Assembly: GCF_004770895.1 (NCBI RefSeq)
Contig: NZ_RQHS01000005.1
Span: forward strand, 620,001-684,000
Direction of reading: 5' to 3'
DNA length: 64,000 bases
Source: Leptospira dzoumogneensis
GTDB lineage: Bacteria > Spirochaetota > Leptospiria > Leptospirales > Leptospiraceae
Shown: positions 54,420 through 64,000 of the stretch, piece after piece
How positions within the stretch are numbered: position 1 is the first letter of the stretch
Layout: the number at the start of each line of letters is the position of its first letter
Notes under the pieces: generated by a model
What the model was told of the DNA's origin: nothing
The model's input: only the letters and a program-made list of their open reading frames with translations
Databases searched by the model: none
Translations under genes and position numbers: made by a program

Positions 54420-56414
54420 TTATATTTTAAATTTTTCGGTTATATTTTTCAGTACTTCTGCGGTAGTGGCAAGGTTCTGAGCGGATGAGGACATTTGTTC
54501 GGAACCGGATGCGGTATTTAAAGTATGCTCGTTGATCTGAGTGATTACCTGGGCTATCTCTCTTACCGCTCTTTTTTGTTCATCGGTTGCGAGTTTCACA
54601 CCTTCTGCTTCCGTTCCAACACGATCCGATTGTTCGTCCACGGATCTGTTCACCGATTCTTGTGCGGAAGTGATCTCGAATAGATGGTTCATCGCTTCGC
54701 CGACCGAGTCCACGTTTTTGATGATGCTATGCAGGATTTCCACTGAGGAGCGGATCCCTTTTGCACCTTCATCCAATTCGGAATTGTTCTTATTGATCAT
54801 TTCTCCGATTGATTTGATAGAAGAAGCCGTTTTGACTGAAAGTTTGGAGATCTCTTCCGCAACGACTGCGAATCCTTTTCCTGCTTCTCCAGCTCTTGCA
54901 GCTTCTATCGCCGCATTCAATGCGAGAAGTTGTGTTTGGTCCGAAATATCATTGATGATACCTATAATGGATTTCATTTCTCCGGAAGATTTCAGGATAT
55001 TTTCTATCATATTGCTCATTCCGGTGAGTGAGCTTTCTCCTTTTTTCGCTTCTTGGGAGATGGATTCTGCGATCTGCAGGGTGTTTTTGATCTCCGAGCC
55101 GATCTTTCTAACGCCGGAAGAAAGTTCCTTTATTTTAGTATGAAATTCTAATATATTCGAATATTGATTATCAGTGACCGAGGCGATATTTTCCATACCT
55201 GCCGACATTTCTTCCACGGTGGCGGACATTTGTTCAGAAGAAGCGGCGGTAGATTGTGCTCCCGTAGCAAAACTATGAGAAGAAACCGTCAATTCTTCCG
55301 CAGAGGAAGCAAGTTCCATAGCGATACGTTGGATGTCTGTCAAGGAAGATCTTAGACTTGCTATAAATGAATTTAGATCCGCGCTCATTGCTCCGATCTC
55401 GTCGTTGTATATTACTTGAATGTCGGAAGTCAGATCTCCTTGGGCCATTGTTTGGAAAAGTTTGCTGGCATTCTCCAATGGATCCAATCTCTTTTTTAGA
55501 AGAATATAAAGTAGGAAAATGGAAATTCCGACTGTGGCTAAACTGATAATTCCGATGGAGAGTAATAATTCTCCTAATGCTTCCCTGATCTCCGTTTTGG
55601 GTTGGATTGCGATTACCGACATTCTCCATTGGTCTAGCCTGGAAACAGTAGAGTATCGATCCGCACCTTTAAAACTGAATTCGAAAATTTCCCCGCTCTT
55701 CAATTCCAGCATCTTTTGACCGTAAGGTTCTTTGGCCACATCCAGATTCATGATCATTTCTTTTTTAGGGTGAGCGATAACGAGTCCGGTTTGGCTCATT
55801 ACGGAAACGTAACCTTGTTCTCCGATATGTATCTTATTGATCACTTTTTCGGAAACATCTTCGAAGGAGAGAGCGATGTTCAATACTCCGATAATATTCG
55901 CGCCGTTACGGATCGGAACCGAGATGACTGCGACAGGAAGTCCGGTGATCGGGGATTTTTGAGGAGGACCTAGATAAGATTTCCCTTGGAGTACTGATTC
56001 TACGTTTTCCTTCAGCTCGTCTCCTTTTGCCTTATAACCCAGAGACTTTCCGTCTAAACTATCCGCTAAGATCCTCTTTTCTCCGTCCAAGCTCATTACG
56101 AAAACGTTTTCGTAAATTCCATATCTTTGGTGTACTTCTTTCAAGAAGTCGCCTGCGATAGGTTTTCCAGTGAGAGCGGTTTGTATCGCTCTTGGATCTG
56201 CTGCTAATGTTTTAGCCACATTGGTATGAGAGAGTAAGAATGCATCGAACTCTTGAGCGACCACCGCCACCACATTCTGCATTTGGTTTAAATGATTTTC
56301 CGTGATCTTTTTCTGGCCGAAATAGTAGGCATTACCCGAGATCAATAACGTTAGTACGGTAAGAATGACGATGCCTGCGCCTAGAAGAATGAATTTTAAA
56401 CTGCTTTTTTGCAT
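54420..56414 (-). CDS. Methyl-accepting chemotaxis protein (first of tandem pair)
   Basis: A 664-residue receptor with the same layout: [21 protein letters not shown], a dCache-like periplasmic domain ([28 protein letters not shown]), TM2 at about 280-305, HAMP, and the signalling tip [31 protein letters not shown]. The sensor domains of the two receptors differ more than the signalling domains, so they probably have different ligands. A weak FliA-like site lies upstream at 56467-56494. Confidence 0.93.
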   Translation of the reverse strand: MQKSSLKFILLGAGIVILTVLTLLISGNAYYFGQKKITENHLNQMQNVVAVVAQEFDAFLLSHTNVAKTLAADPRAIQTALTGKPIAGDFLKEVHQRYGIYENVFVMSLDGEKRILADSLDGKSLGYKAKGDELKENVESVLQGKSYLGPPQKSPITGLPVAVISVPIRNGANIIGVLNIALSFEDVSEKVINKIHIGEQGYVSVMSQTGLVIAHPKKEMIMNLDVAKEPYGQKMLELKSGEIFEFSFKGADRYSTVSRLDQWRMSVIAIQPKTEIREALGELLLSIGIISLATVGISIFLLYILLKKRLDPLENASKLFQTMAQGDLTSDIQVIYNDEIGAMSADLNSFIASLRSSLTDIQRIAMELASSAEELTVSSHSFATGAQSTAASSEQMSATVEEMSAGMENIASVTDNQYSNILEFHTKIKELSSGVRKIGSEIKNTLQIAESISQEAKKGESSLTGMSNMIENILKSSGEMKSIIGIINDISDQTQLLALNAAIEAARAGEAGKGFAVVAEEISKLSVKTASSIKSIGEMINKNNSELDEGAKGIRSSVEILHSIIKNVDSVGEAMNHLFEITSAQESVNRSVDEQSDRVGTEAEGVKLATDEQKRAVREIAQVITQINEHTLNTASGSEQMSSSAQNLATTAEVLKNITEKFKI

Positions 56415-56466
56415 ACCTATAATAAGGCCTTCCTGAAGAGGCTAGTGTTACAATAATTCGTCGACC

Positions 56467-56494
56467 TAATCGGACAATTCCTTTCAAGTCTTTG
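56467..56494 (-). promoter_or_regulatory. Possible sigma-28 (FliA) promoter for the chemoreceptor pair
   Basis: On the minus strand CAAA (56494-56491) and TCCGATTA (56474-56467) resemble TAAA-N15-GCCGATAA, with 6 of 8 matches in the -10 and a 16-base spacer. Sigma-28 control of chemoreceptors is common. The match is weak and the call is tentative. Confidence 0.35.
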
Positions 56495-56711
56495 TCACCA
56501 GAGCGGATTTTTATTTATGGAGTTGATAGAACGTCAGGCATTGTATATAGGAAAGTTGAAGAGTCAAGACTTTAGTGCTTTCACGTTAGCGGGTTTATAA
56601 TCTTAGGATTAGGTAAGGATGGATTTGTCGCAGCTGCTGGAGTTCCGATACCCGCCAGAAAGAATAAAAATCGGACGGTTCTTGGTTGCCTTTTGGATAA
56701 GCAGGTAGAAC

Positions 56712-57671
56712 TTGGAAAACGAATTGGAACCTGTCCATTATTCGGTGCTCTATCGGGAGATACTTTCCTTCTTCCTTTCCGTATTCGATAAGGACCGAGA
56801 ACTCCTTTTTTTGGACGGAACTGCGGGAGAAGGAGGACATAGTCTTCTACTCTTAGAACAATTCCCCAATTCTAAACTGGTTTTGGTGGATCGAGATTCG
56901 GTCATGTTGTCCAGGGCCAAAACAAGGCTTTCCGCGTATTCTTCCAGAGTCATTCCTATCGAAGCCAATTTTTCGGATCTGGATCCTGAGTTCTTGAGCG
57001 GTTTCGGTGTTTCCAATCCTCCTGACGGTATCCTTTTGGATCTGGGAATTTCTACATTTCATCTATTACATGCAGGAAGAGGTTTCAGTTTTAGAGAGAA
57101 TGAACCTTTAGATATGAGACTTTCCTCTTCCGGAGGTATTTCTGCGGAAGATGTGATCAATACTTATCCGGAAAAAGCTCTGAGTAAAATTTTTTATGAA
57201 TATGGGGAAGAGCGTTGGACCAAGAAGATCGTTGAGGCGATCTTAGAAAGAAGAAGACATTCTCGTATCGGTTACTCGGGAGATCTTGCACAATTGGTTT
57301 CCAGAGTGATCCCCAGAAAATTTTGGCCTCCCGGAAGACATCCTGCTACAAGAGTTTTCCAAGCTTTGAGGATCGAAGTGAATCAGGAACTTCTTCATAT
57401 AGAGATCGGGGTCAAAAAACTTTTAGATCTGGTAGCAAAAGGCGGGCTATTACAAGTCATCTCTTTCCATTCTTTGGAAGACAGGATCATTAAGAATTTA
57501 TTCAGAGACTATGCAAGAGGTGGAGAAGCGAAACTTCTTACAAAAAAACCGATGCTTCCATCTGATGCCGAGACAAAAGAAAATCCGGCTTCTCGTTCTG
57601 CAAAATTACGTGTCATACATAAATCACTTCCTACCGATATTGAAGATGAAGAGGAGGATGAAGAAGAATGA
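56712..57671 (+). CDS. rsmH: 16S rRNA (cytosine-1402-N4)-methyltransferase RsmH
   Basis: A 319-residue methyltransferase with a TTG start. Landmarks: [10 protein letters not shown], the SAM motif [62 protein letters not shown] and the late [16 protein letters not shown]. It is the first gene of the dcw cluster in many bacteria, as here. Its stop overlaps the ftsL start by four bases. Confidence 0.93.
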   Translation: MENELEPVHYSVLYREILSFFLSVFDKDRELLFLDGTAGEGGHSLLLLEQFPNSKLVLVDRDSVMLSRAKTRLSAYSSRVIPIEANFSDLDPEFLSGFGVSNPPDGILLDLGISTFHLLHAGRGFSFRENEPLDMRLSSSGGISAEDVINTYPEKALSKIFYEYGEERWTKKIVEAILERRRHSRIGYSGDLAQLVSRVIPRKFWPPGRHPATRVFQALRIEVNQELLHIEIGVKKLLDLVAKGGLLQVISFHSLEDRIIKNLFRDYARGGEAKLLTKKPMLPSDAETKENPASRSAKLRVIHKSLPTDIEDEEEDEEE

Positions 57672-58027
57672 GCAGGGTTTCAGAATTTTTGTCCCTTCGT
57701 CTATGGCCTGATCTTGGATTTTTATTTAGGATTTTCGGCTGGATAATCGCTCCATTTAGCATCGCACTTTTATTCGTATGGCAGAATGTTCAGGTTTCTA
57801 GACTAAACAGAGAACTTGCAATCGCTTCCCAAGAAAAAGAAAAACTTTTAAAGAAGAATGATGATTTAAAGATCGGAATGGCGACTTATACTTCTGCTCG
57901 TAGGATAGAAGCGTTGTATCGTAAAACGTATCATTATTTGCCGATCACAGTGGGAGATCGGATCATTACGGTGACTCTTCCTCCGGAAAGAAACGAGGCG
58001 GAACTTGAAACTTTTAGAGCTCCTTAA
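57668..58027 (+). CDS. ftsL: FtsL-like cell division protein
   Basis: A 119-residue protein with one membrane helix ([13 protein letters not shown], about 26-42), followed by a coiled-coil-like segment ([23 protein letters not shown]). Size, topology and place between rsmH and murE indicate FtsL, which links FtsB and FtsQ at the division site. FtsL sequence is poorly conserved, so position is the main evidence. It overlaps murE by 23 bases. Confidence 0.75.
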   Translation: MSRVSEFLSLRLWPDLGFLFRIFGWIIAPFSIALLFVWQNVQVSRLNRELAIASQEKEKLLKKNDDLKIGMATYTSARRIEALYRKTYHYLPITVGDRIITVTLPPERNEAELETFRAP

Positions 58028-59504
58028 TCTTTTTCCGGATATTAAAATAATATCGGGATCTTATACTCCGGATGAAAACTTCGACTTTGTCCGCACGGAT
58101 TCCAGAAAATTAGAACCGAATGATCTATTCTGTCTTCCCGATTCTTCAGGTGATAAAGGGGTAGAATACGCGAAGTTTTCTTCTTCAAGATATATATTAA
58201 TAGGATCTAAATTAAAAATCCCGAAATTAGAAAATAAGATCGTTCTGAAGACGGATCTAGATCCTGAAAGTTTAGCTGGACCGATCGCTTCTGCAATCTT
58301 AGGAGATCCTTCTTCCAAACTGAAAGTGATCGGAGTTACCGGGACAAACGGTAAAACTTCTTTAACTCATATTTTAGCTTATCTGGGAGAATCTCAGGGA
58401 AAATCCTGCGGGATCATCGGGACTACCGGAGTAAAATTTAAGGGGATTTTATCAGATACAGGGTACACCACTCCTGATCCGAGCAGCTTACAATCCATTC
58501 TGAAAGAAATGTACGATTCGGGAGTGGAATATGTTTTTATGGAAGCAAGTTCTCACGGATTAAAACTGGGAAGAACGAACGGAGTCCATTTTAAAGTGGG
58601 AGTATTTTCCAATCTCACTCAGGATCATTTGGATTTTCATCCGAATATGGAAGATTATCTAAATAGTAAGGCTCTATTATTTTCTTCCGTAGCCTTAAAT
58701 CCGGAAACTTTCGGTGTGATAGATTCGGATGCTCCAGGTGGAAAAGATTTTAAGTCCGCCGTGGAGAGCACTTCTCCGGGTCTGAAAATTTTCTCTCTCG
58801 GAAGAAGTTCGGGAGAATTCGAGATCCATTCAGAGGCGTTTTCTTTGGAAAAAACTTCTTACCAAATCAAGCTTTCTGATGAATGGGGTGGAGATACTTA
58901 TATTAGCACCAATCTTCTGGGCGGATTTAATGTTAGAAATACCGCACTTGCATTTGTAACCGCACTTGGTTTGGGTTGGGAGAAAAAATCACTACTTTCC
59001 GCTTTGGAAAGTATTCCTCAGATCCCTGGAAGATTTCAGATCTATTATAGTAAAGATAAGTCCCGCATGGCAGTTGTGGATTATGCTCATACTCCTGATG
59101 CATTGGAGAATATTTTAAGAAGTATCCGAGAATCCAAACCGAAAGAGCTGATCACACTTTTTGGATGTGGCGGCGATAGAGACAAGACCAAGCGGCCTAA
59201 GATGGCAAAGATCGCGGGGGAACTTTCTGACAAGGTGATACTCACTTCCGATAATCCAAGAACGGAAGATCCGGAAAGTATCTTGGATGATATACAAGAA
59301 GGTTTTTCTGCCGGATATTCTCCAATGCTCAGAGAAGTAGATCGAGCTAAGGCAATTTCTTTCGGGATCTCTCACTTAAAAGAGGGGGGATGCCTTCTTG
59401 TGGCTGGAAAAGGACATGAAGACTACCAGATCATAGGCAAAGATAAAAGGCATTTTGATGACGGGGAAGAGATCCGAAAGGCATTCGATTCAGTCGGACT
59501 ATAG
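58005..59504 (+). CDS. murE: UDP-MurNAc-tripeptide synthetase MurE
   Basis: A 499-residue ligase with a TTG start within ftsL. The P-loop is GTNGKTSL (113-120), the substrate region DTGYTTPDP, SSHGLKLGR, and the amino acid-selecting motif DNPRTEDPE, which is typical of meso-diaminopimelate ligases. MurE adds the third residue of the peptidoglycan peptide. In many bacteria a penicillin-binding protein (ftsI) separates ftsL and murE; here it does not. Confidence 0.93.
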   Translation: MKLLELLNLFPDIKIISGSYTPDENFDFVRTDSRKLEPNDLFCLPDSSGDKGVEYAKFSSSRYILIGSKLKIPKLENKIVLKTDLDPESLAGPIASAILGDPSSKLKVIGVTGTNGKTSLTHILAYLGESQGKSCGIIGTTGVKFKGILSDTGYTTPDPSSLQSILKEMYDSGVEYVFMEASSHGLKLGRTNGVHFKVGVFSNLTQDHLDFHPNMEDYLNSKALLFSSVALNPETFGVIDSDAPGGKDFKSAVESTSPGLKIFSLGRSSGEFEIHSEAFSLEKTSYQIKLSDEWGGDTYISTNLLGGFNVRNTALAFVTALGLGWEKKSLLSALESIPQIPGRFQIYYSKDKSRMAVVDYAHTPDALENILRSIRESKPKELITLFGCGGDRDKTKRPKMAKIAGELSDKVILTSDNPRTEDPESILDDIQEGFSAGYSPMLREVDRAKAISFGISHLKEGGCLLVAGKGHEDYQIIGKDKRHFDDGEEIRKAFDSVGL

Positions 59505-59690
59505 TCACTTCGTTCCTGAAACCCGACAAGCGGGTTATAGTCGCAATACTGGCTTCCGAAGCCGACCTCCCAAATCCAAAAAAATTGTCTCAGATCCTAA
59601 CTTACGTCGATAATTAAGCCAGAGAAGAAGATTTTCTTTTTTACGTTTACTCGTACTCGGCGCGGGCGAATCTGTCTTCATAGTAACGAT
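59505..59690. other. Spacer between murE and mraY with short hairpins
   Basis: ACCCG-ACAAG-CGGGT is at 59521-59535 and GGCTTC-C-GAAGCC at 59551-59563. The heptamer TATAGTC occurs twice. No T run follows and no gene is seen. Murein genes on both sides are otherwise close or overlapping, so this spacer may hold a processing site or a second promoter. Confidence 0.45.
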
Positions 59691-60803
59691 ATGTTTTATT
59701 TTTTATACGAAAGATTTTTCCAAGATCTAGATTCCCTAAGACTTTTCAGCTATGTGACTGTTCGGGCTTTAATGGCCGGATTAACTTCTATGTTCCTTAC
59801 TTTTTGGTTCGGGGGAAGGGTAATCGATTTCTTACACGGATTAAAATTCAGAGAAAGTGTAAGGGACGACGGACCAAAATCTCATAGCGCCAAGTCTGGG
59901 ACTCCGACCATGGGTGGCCTGATGATCGTATCCGCCCTGGTCGTATCCGTTCTTCTTTGGGGAAATTTAAGAAATTCTAATATTCTTCTGTTGCTTGCCT
60001 GCTCCATTTCTTTTGCTACTCTGGGATTCATTGATGATTATATGAAATCCGTAAAGAAGATCAAGGGTGGAATGAGAGCGCGCACAAAATTTGCTGTTTC
60101 CGTAGTTTTGGCCGCGATCTTTTGTATAGTTTTTTTGTATTCTACAGGAGAAGCTCCAAAAGGTACTACCGGTAAAATCCTATTCCATTTGACGGATCTA
60201 TTCTTGCCTTTCGTAAAGGGTCCGATCCTGTCCTGGGGATATTTAGCGATCCCCTTTTCGATTTTAGTAATATTAGGATCTTCTCATGGAGTCAACCTGA
60301 CTGACGGTTTAGACGGTCTTGCTGGGGGAACTGCAGGGATCGTGGTTGGGACTCTTGGGTTGATAGCATATGTTTCAGGGACCCCTGTCGCTGCAAATTA
60401 TCTGAATATTCCTTATCTTCCTCATGCTCATGAGTATAGTGTGTTCCTTGCCGCTTTGACCGGAGCATTGATCGGTTTTCTTTGGTTCAATAGCCATCCT
60501 GCACAAGTATTTATGGGAGATACTGGATCTTTGTTTTTAGGAGCAACCATCGGGCTTACTTGTGTAATGTTGAAGAAGGAGATCCTACTCGTTATCTTAG
60601 GCGGGATCTTTGTGGCGGAATCCTTGTCGGTAATCCTGCAAGTGGGTTCTTTTAAACTGACCCAAAAGAGAATTTTCAGAATGGCTCCTTTACATCACCA
60701 TTTCGAGTTGGGTGGAGTTCCTGAAACAAAGGTGGTCATCCGTTTTTGGATCGCAGCCATCATTCTTGCGATCATATCTTTATCTAGTTTAAAAATACAA
60801 TGA
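59691..60803 (+). CDS. mraY: Phospho-MurNAc-pentapeptide transferase MraY
   Basis: A 370-residue inner membrane enzyme with about ten helices. It forms lipid I from UDP-MurNAc-pentapeptide and undecaprenyl phosphate. Key motifs are [20 protein letters not shown] with the catalytic aspartates, [22 protein letters not shown] and [12 protein letters not shown]. Its stop overlaps the ftsW start in ATGA. Confidence 0.95.
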   Translation: MFYFLYERFFQDLDSLRLFSYVTVRALMAGLTSMFLTFWFGGRVIDFLHGLKFRESVRDDGPKSHSAKSGTPTMGGLMIVSALVVSVLLWGNLRNSNILLLLACSISFATLGFIDDYMKSVKKIKGGMRARTKFAVSVVLAAIFCIVFLYSTGEAPKGTTGKILFHLTDLFLPFVKGPILSWGYLAIPFSILVILGSSHGVNLTDGLDGLAGGTAGIVVGTLGLIAYVSGTPVAANYLNIPYLPHAHEYSVFLAALTGALIGFLWFNSHPAQVFMGDTGSLFLGATIGLTCVMLKKEILLVILGGIFVAESLSVILQVGSFKLTQKRIFRMAPLHHHFELGGVPETKVVIRFWIAAIILAIISLSSLKIQ

Positions 60804-61951
60804 ATGCTCTCGGGAGAAAGTTCAAAAATTTTTGGGAATCTCCCGATTCCCCCTTCGATCTTGTCCTAGTCGGATCCGTATTCTTTCTTTTACTTTTCGG
60901 AATATGTGTGATGTATTCCAGTTCCTCCGTTACCGCATGGAGAGAATTCCAAGACTCAGAATATTTTCTAAAAAAACAATTGGCCTGGGCGGTCATCGGC
61001 CTTGTCGTATTCTTCTTCTTTGCGAATTTTCCTTATAAACGTTTAGAAAGATTCGCGTTAGGCGGAATGATAATTAGCGTTTTACTTTTGATCTTAGTGT
61101 TTATTCCTGGGGTTGGAAAATCCGTAGGGACCTACTATGGAAGAAACTTCCATAGATGGATCGGGATCGGACCGTATCAATTACAACCTTCTGAAATTGC
61201 AAAGTTAGCGGTGGTAGTTTATTTATCTTCTCTCATCGTAAAATTAAAATTAAAAGAAACTAGAGATCCGAAGAAATTCATTCTTCCTGCAGTTTTGTTG
61301 CTCTCGGTCCTGATCCTGATCTTGGCCGAGCCTGCTTTCGGGACCACAATGGAAATTTTATTCGTGGTGATCGCTTTCGTATTCTTATTTGGATTTCCGG
61401 TCAGGAACCTTCTTCTTGTGGGTTTGGTATCTCTTCCTTTAGCTTATCTTTTGATCAGCCAAGTAGGATATAGAAGAAAAAGAATGGAAGTTTGGTTGGA
61501 TCCATACCGCTTCCGTTACGATGAAGGCCATCAATTAGTTACCTCTTTCAGAGCGTTTTTAGATGGAGGTTGGTTTGGAAATAAATTGGCCAGCGGTTAC
61601 GCACATAGATATCTAACGTATAGTCATACGGACTTCGTTCTTGCTACTTATGTAGAGGACTTCGGATTTATAGGTTTTTTATTTTTTTTCGCTTTGGTAA
61701 TGATACTTCTTTCCAGAGTTTATGTTCTTCTTAAAAGAGTACAGGATCCTTTCGGTTTTTATCTGGGAGCAGGTTTACTTTTTATTTTAGGAACTCAGTT
61801 CGTTATTAATAGTTATGTGGTAACGGGACTATTTCCTATCACGGGGATCAGCTTACCGTTTATGAGCTACGGAGGATCCTCACTTCTCGTGGTTTTGGCG
61901 GCCTTCGGAATTCTTGTCAATATAACCAGAAAAGAAAACATAGGCGTATGA
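60800..61951 (+). CDS. ftsW: FtsW septal peptidoglycan polymerase
   Basis: A 383-residue SEDS-family membrane protein. Evidence: [11 protein letters not shown] near the first helix, [37 protein letters not shown] and the SEDS signature [21 protein letters not shown]. Location between mraY and murG identifies it as FtsW rather than RodA. It overlaps both neighbours by four bases. Confidence 0.92.
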   Translation: MNALGRKFKNFWESPDSPFDLVLVGSVFFLLLFGICVMYSSSSVTAWREFQDSEYFLKKQLAWAVIGLVVFFFFANFPYKRLERFALGGMIISVLLLILVFIPGVGKSVGTYYGRNFHRWIGIGPYQLQPSEIAKLAVVVYLSSLIVKLKLKETRDPKKFILPAVLLLSVLILILAEPAFGTTMEILFVVIAFVFLFGFPVRNLLLVGLVSLPLAYLLISQVGYRRKRMEVWLDPYRFRYDEGHQLVTSFRAFLDGGWFGNKLASGYAHRYLTYSHTDFVLATYVEDFGFIGFLFFFALVMILLSRVYVLLKRVQDPFGFYLGAGLLFILGTQFVINSYVVTGLFPITGISLPFMSYGGSSLLVVLAAFGILVNITRKENIGV

Positions 61952-63024
61952 GATCGGTATTAATCGCAGCCGGCGGGACCGGGGGGCATATTTCTCCAGG
62001 GGTCGCTCTCGCAGAAAGTCTTGTAAGTCGAAAAGATTCCTTAGGTATCTCTAACGTTTTTCTACATTCTCTTATCCGAAATAAGGATAATCCGGATCTA
62101 AAACAGGCTCCTTGCGAAGTGATCTGGCATAATATTCCTTCTCTTTCCGGAAATATTCTTTTATTACCTTTTAGATACGTATTCCAACTTGTCCGGTCTT
62201 GGATCAAGTTCAGACAATTGGGTGTGGATGCAGTTGTCGGTATGGGTGGATATTCCAGCGTTCCTGCTCTTCTATACGCTGTGATCTTTGGCAAAAAACT
62301 CTATCTATGCGAACAGAACTGTATTCCCGGAAAAGTAAATCGTATCTTCTTTAGATTTGCGGACAAGGTCGCTTTTAGTTTTCCTCCTAAGGATACAAAA
62401 GTTTCCTGCAGTTGGGAAATATTAGGAAATCCTTTAAGATCCAAAACCGTCCCTAAACTTGCTTTGAAGTTCAGCGAAAAATGGGACCCTAAGAAGAAAA
62501 AACAATTTAACGTTTTAGTAATGGGTGGCTCTCAAGGAGCAAGACAGATCAATAATATGGTAGTCAACCTGATGAAACATGAAGTGATCCAGGAAAGATT
62601 CCGTTTTAGGATGCTGACCGGAACCGCTCTTTATGACGAGGTTTCCAAAAAGACGAAGGACGCGGATCTGATCTCTTATTCGGATAATATGGCGGAACAT
62701 TATGATTGGGCCAATCTAGTGATCGCTCGTTCCGGCTCCGGAGTTCTTTCGGAATGTGCGGCTTATGCACTTCCTATGATACTGATCCCTTATCCATTTG
62801 CAAAAGACGATCACCAAACTGCGAATGCAAAGTATATGGAAGCAAATGGTGCGGCTGCATTGCTTGAGCAGAGAGATGAGGATGAAAGTAAATTATTTCG
62901 CATCTTGGATGAGTTTGCGGAGAAACCTGAACTTTTAAACGAAATGTCTATTAGATCATTAGAATGTTCTCATGTAGAAGCCTCTACTGAAACTGCCGGT
63001 TTCTTTTTCGAAAATACCAAATAA
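61948..63024 (+). CDS. murG: UDP-GlcNAc--MurNAc-(pentapeptide) transferase MurG
   Basis: A 358-residue peripheral inner membrane glycosyltransferase that makes lipid II. Motifs: [19 protein letters not shown] at the N-terminus, [27 protein letters not shown], and the C-terminal nucleotide-binding [20 protein letters not shown] with [11 protein letters not shown]. It is coupled to ftsW by a four-base overlap and to murC by a one-base overlap (TAATG). Confidence 0.94.
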   Translation: MRSVLIAAGGTGGHISPGVALAESLVSRKDSLGISNVFLHSLIRNKDNPDLKQAPCEVIWHNIPSLSGNILLLPFRYVFQLVRSWIKFRQLGVDAVVGMGGYSSVPALLYAVIFGKKLYLCEQNCIPGKVNRIFFRFADKVAFSFPPKDTKVSCSWEILGNPLRSKTVPKLALKFSEKWDPKKKKQFNVLVMGGSQGARQINNMVVNLMKHEVIQERFRFRMLTGTALYDEVSKKTKDADLISYSDNMAEHYDWANLVIARSGSGVLSECAAYALPMILIPYPFAKDDHQTANAKYMEANGAAALLEQRDEDESKLFRILDEFAEKPELLNEMSIRSLECSHVEASTETAGFFFENTK

Positions 63025-64000
63025 TGGAAAGTAGGTCTATCCAACAAAGACTGGGATTTTCCAAACCTTTTTTCCTTGGGATCGGAGGTTCCGGTATGTC
63101 CAGCCTTGCCCATATATTGGCGGACGCCGGTTTCGAAGTTTCAGGTTATGACGGCAAAAAAAGCCAGGTCACTGAAAACTTAGAGAAGAAGGGAGTAAAA
63201 ATATTCTCCAAACTTTCCGAACTTGGAGAGAATAGTGAATACGACGCTGCTATTTATTCTTCTGCGATCCGTTTGGATTCTCATCCGATCGCCATATTCT
63301 TTAAGCAAAAAGGAATTCGGTTTTTTCATAGATCGGAAGTATTGCATTTTTGTTTCGAGCACCTGACTTGTATCGCAGTTGGAGGTTCTCACGGAAAAAC
63401 TACAACCACTGCGATGACCGCACATATACTCGATGATCTGGGATATTCTCCTTCCGTTATGGTAGGGGGTGATGTTTCCTTTTTAAATGGAGTCGGTGGA
63501 AGGTTCTCTTCGGGTAAGATTGGAGTTTTTGAGTCTGACGAATCCGACGGTACATTCTTAAATCATAAAGCACAAGTGCGTATCCTCACGAATATAGATG
63601 AGGATCATCTGGACTTCTATCATACTAGAGAAAAATTATTGGAGGCATTCTCCCAATTTATTTCCTCCGGGACCCATACTGTGGTTTTGGATCTGGATGA
63701 TCCCGGAATCGCGGATTGTCTAGAACTAATACAAGATAAATCTAAAATTTTCGGATTTACTTCTTCTTCAAATCCGACCAGTAAAGCGATCGGCTTAAAG
63801 AATTTAGTACATTATAAAATAGAAAATAAGAAACTGATATTCTTTATGGGTGGAAAAGAATTCGAAATCAGTTCCAGATTTCCAGGAAAACATTATCTTA
63901 CGAATTCACTCGCAGGAGTTCTCGCCGCCTATTCATTAGGAGCAGATCCTAAAGAGGCCGCTAAATCCGTTTCCGGATATGCAGGAGTCAAACGAAGATT
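63024..64000 (+). CDS. murC: UDP-MurNAc--L-alanine ligase MurC (3' end cut by window edge)
   Basis: Begins at ATG 63024 and stays open to the window end, giving about 325 visible residues. The N-terminal dinucleotide-like segment FLGIGGSGMSSLAHILAD, the P-loop VGGSHGKTTTTAM, ESDESDGTF and TNIDEDHLDFYH are diagnostic of MurC. It joins the first amino acid (L-alanine) to UDP-MurNAc. Its A overlaps the last base of murG. Confidence 0.93.
   Translation, partial: MESRSIQQRLGFSKPFFLGIGGSGMSSLAHILADAGFEVSGYDGKKSQVTENLEKKGVKIFSKLSELGENSEYDAAIYSSAIRLDSHPIAIFFKQKGIRFFHRSEVLHFCFEHLTCIAVGGSHGKTTTTAMTAHILDDLGYSPSVMVGGDVSFLNGVGGRFSSGKIGVFESDESDGTFLNHKAQVRILTNIDEDHLDFYHTREKLLEAFSQFISSGTHTVVLDLDDPGIADCLELIQDKSKIFGFTSSSNPTSKAIGLKNLVHYKIENKKLIFFMGGKEFEISSRFPGKHYLTNSLAGVLAAYSLGADPKEAAKSVSGYAGVKRR

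Noticed and set aside
54541..55143. A 200-codon frame on the plus strand
   Set aside because: It is a mirror of the highly conserved chemoreceptor signalling domain; the matching mirror frame occurs in the sister receptor.
1..64000. CRISPR arrays, tRNA or rRNA genes and insertion sequences
   Set aside because: None was seen on either strand by eye. No tRNA or covariance scan could be run, so a single tRNA could have been missed.

Overview
The window reads as chromosomal DNA of a spirochaete of the genus Leptospira, probably a saprophytic or intermediate-clade species. This is inference from content, with no database search: frequent TTG starts, lipoproteins with relaxed spirochaetal lipoboxes, multiple PP2C/SpoIIE-type phosphatases, chemoreceptors and PAS kinases, heme uptake genes including a HmuY-like lipoprotein, a LeuA2-type isopropylmalate synthase, and moderate GC (about 40% by eye). 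I saw no rRNA, tRNA, CRISPR array, prophage or insertion sequence.

Layout. 1-4234: chemotaxis and signalling genes (3'-truncated cheW, cheD, and two convergent, paralogous histidine-kinase-like ATPases that lack a recognisable H-box). 4676-9312: thiolase, YheT-type hydrolase and a hybrid PAS histidine kinase. 9478-15931: a TolC-RND-TetR-TetR efflux operon behind a promoter with four GGAAACA half-sites. 15952-19807: two convergent GT-C-like membrane proteins. 19860-21304: leuA2 preceded by a leucine-codon leader peptide and an attenuator. 21361-24809: a GC-rich hairpin element, a TPR protein, lipoproteins, a small holin-like membrane protein and serine acetyltransferase. 24806-26530: a TetR regulator divergent from a zinc alcohol dehydrogenase, with two TAGACC-type operators. 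26574-33471: DsbA-like protein, small membrane protein, DUF2817 peptidase-like protein, GAF-GAF-PP2C phosphatase, metallophosphoesterase, MORN lipoprotein and DoxX. 33528-41413: a heme acquisition operon (lipoprotein, HmuY-like protein, TonB receptor, HmuT, HmuU, HmuV, HemS) under three Fur/PerR-like inverted repeats. 41820-45663: host-attachment-family protein, FGGY kinase, small hypothetical and alpha/beta hydrolase. 45818-49211: a sigma-54 promoter, a GAF-PP2C-TPR phosphatase and amtB. 49255-56414: lipoprotein, mqnA, STAS-CheR-rhodanese cluster and two tandem chemoreceptors. 56712-64000: a division and cell wall (dcw) cluster (rsmH, ftsL, murE, mraY, ftsW, murG and a truncated murC) in which no ftsI, murF or murD is interleaved.

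The most distinctive points are regulatory: an apparently complete ribosome-mediated leu attenuator; a well-spaced -24/-12 sigma-54 promoter linking a PP2C phosphatase to ammonium transport; operators placed to control the efflux pump, the alcohol dehydrogenase and the heme locus; and the pair of H-box-less kinase-like proteins beside cheD. All coordinates and motifs were read by eye; no homology search, structure prediction or folding program was run.
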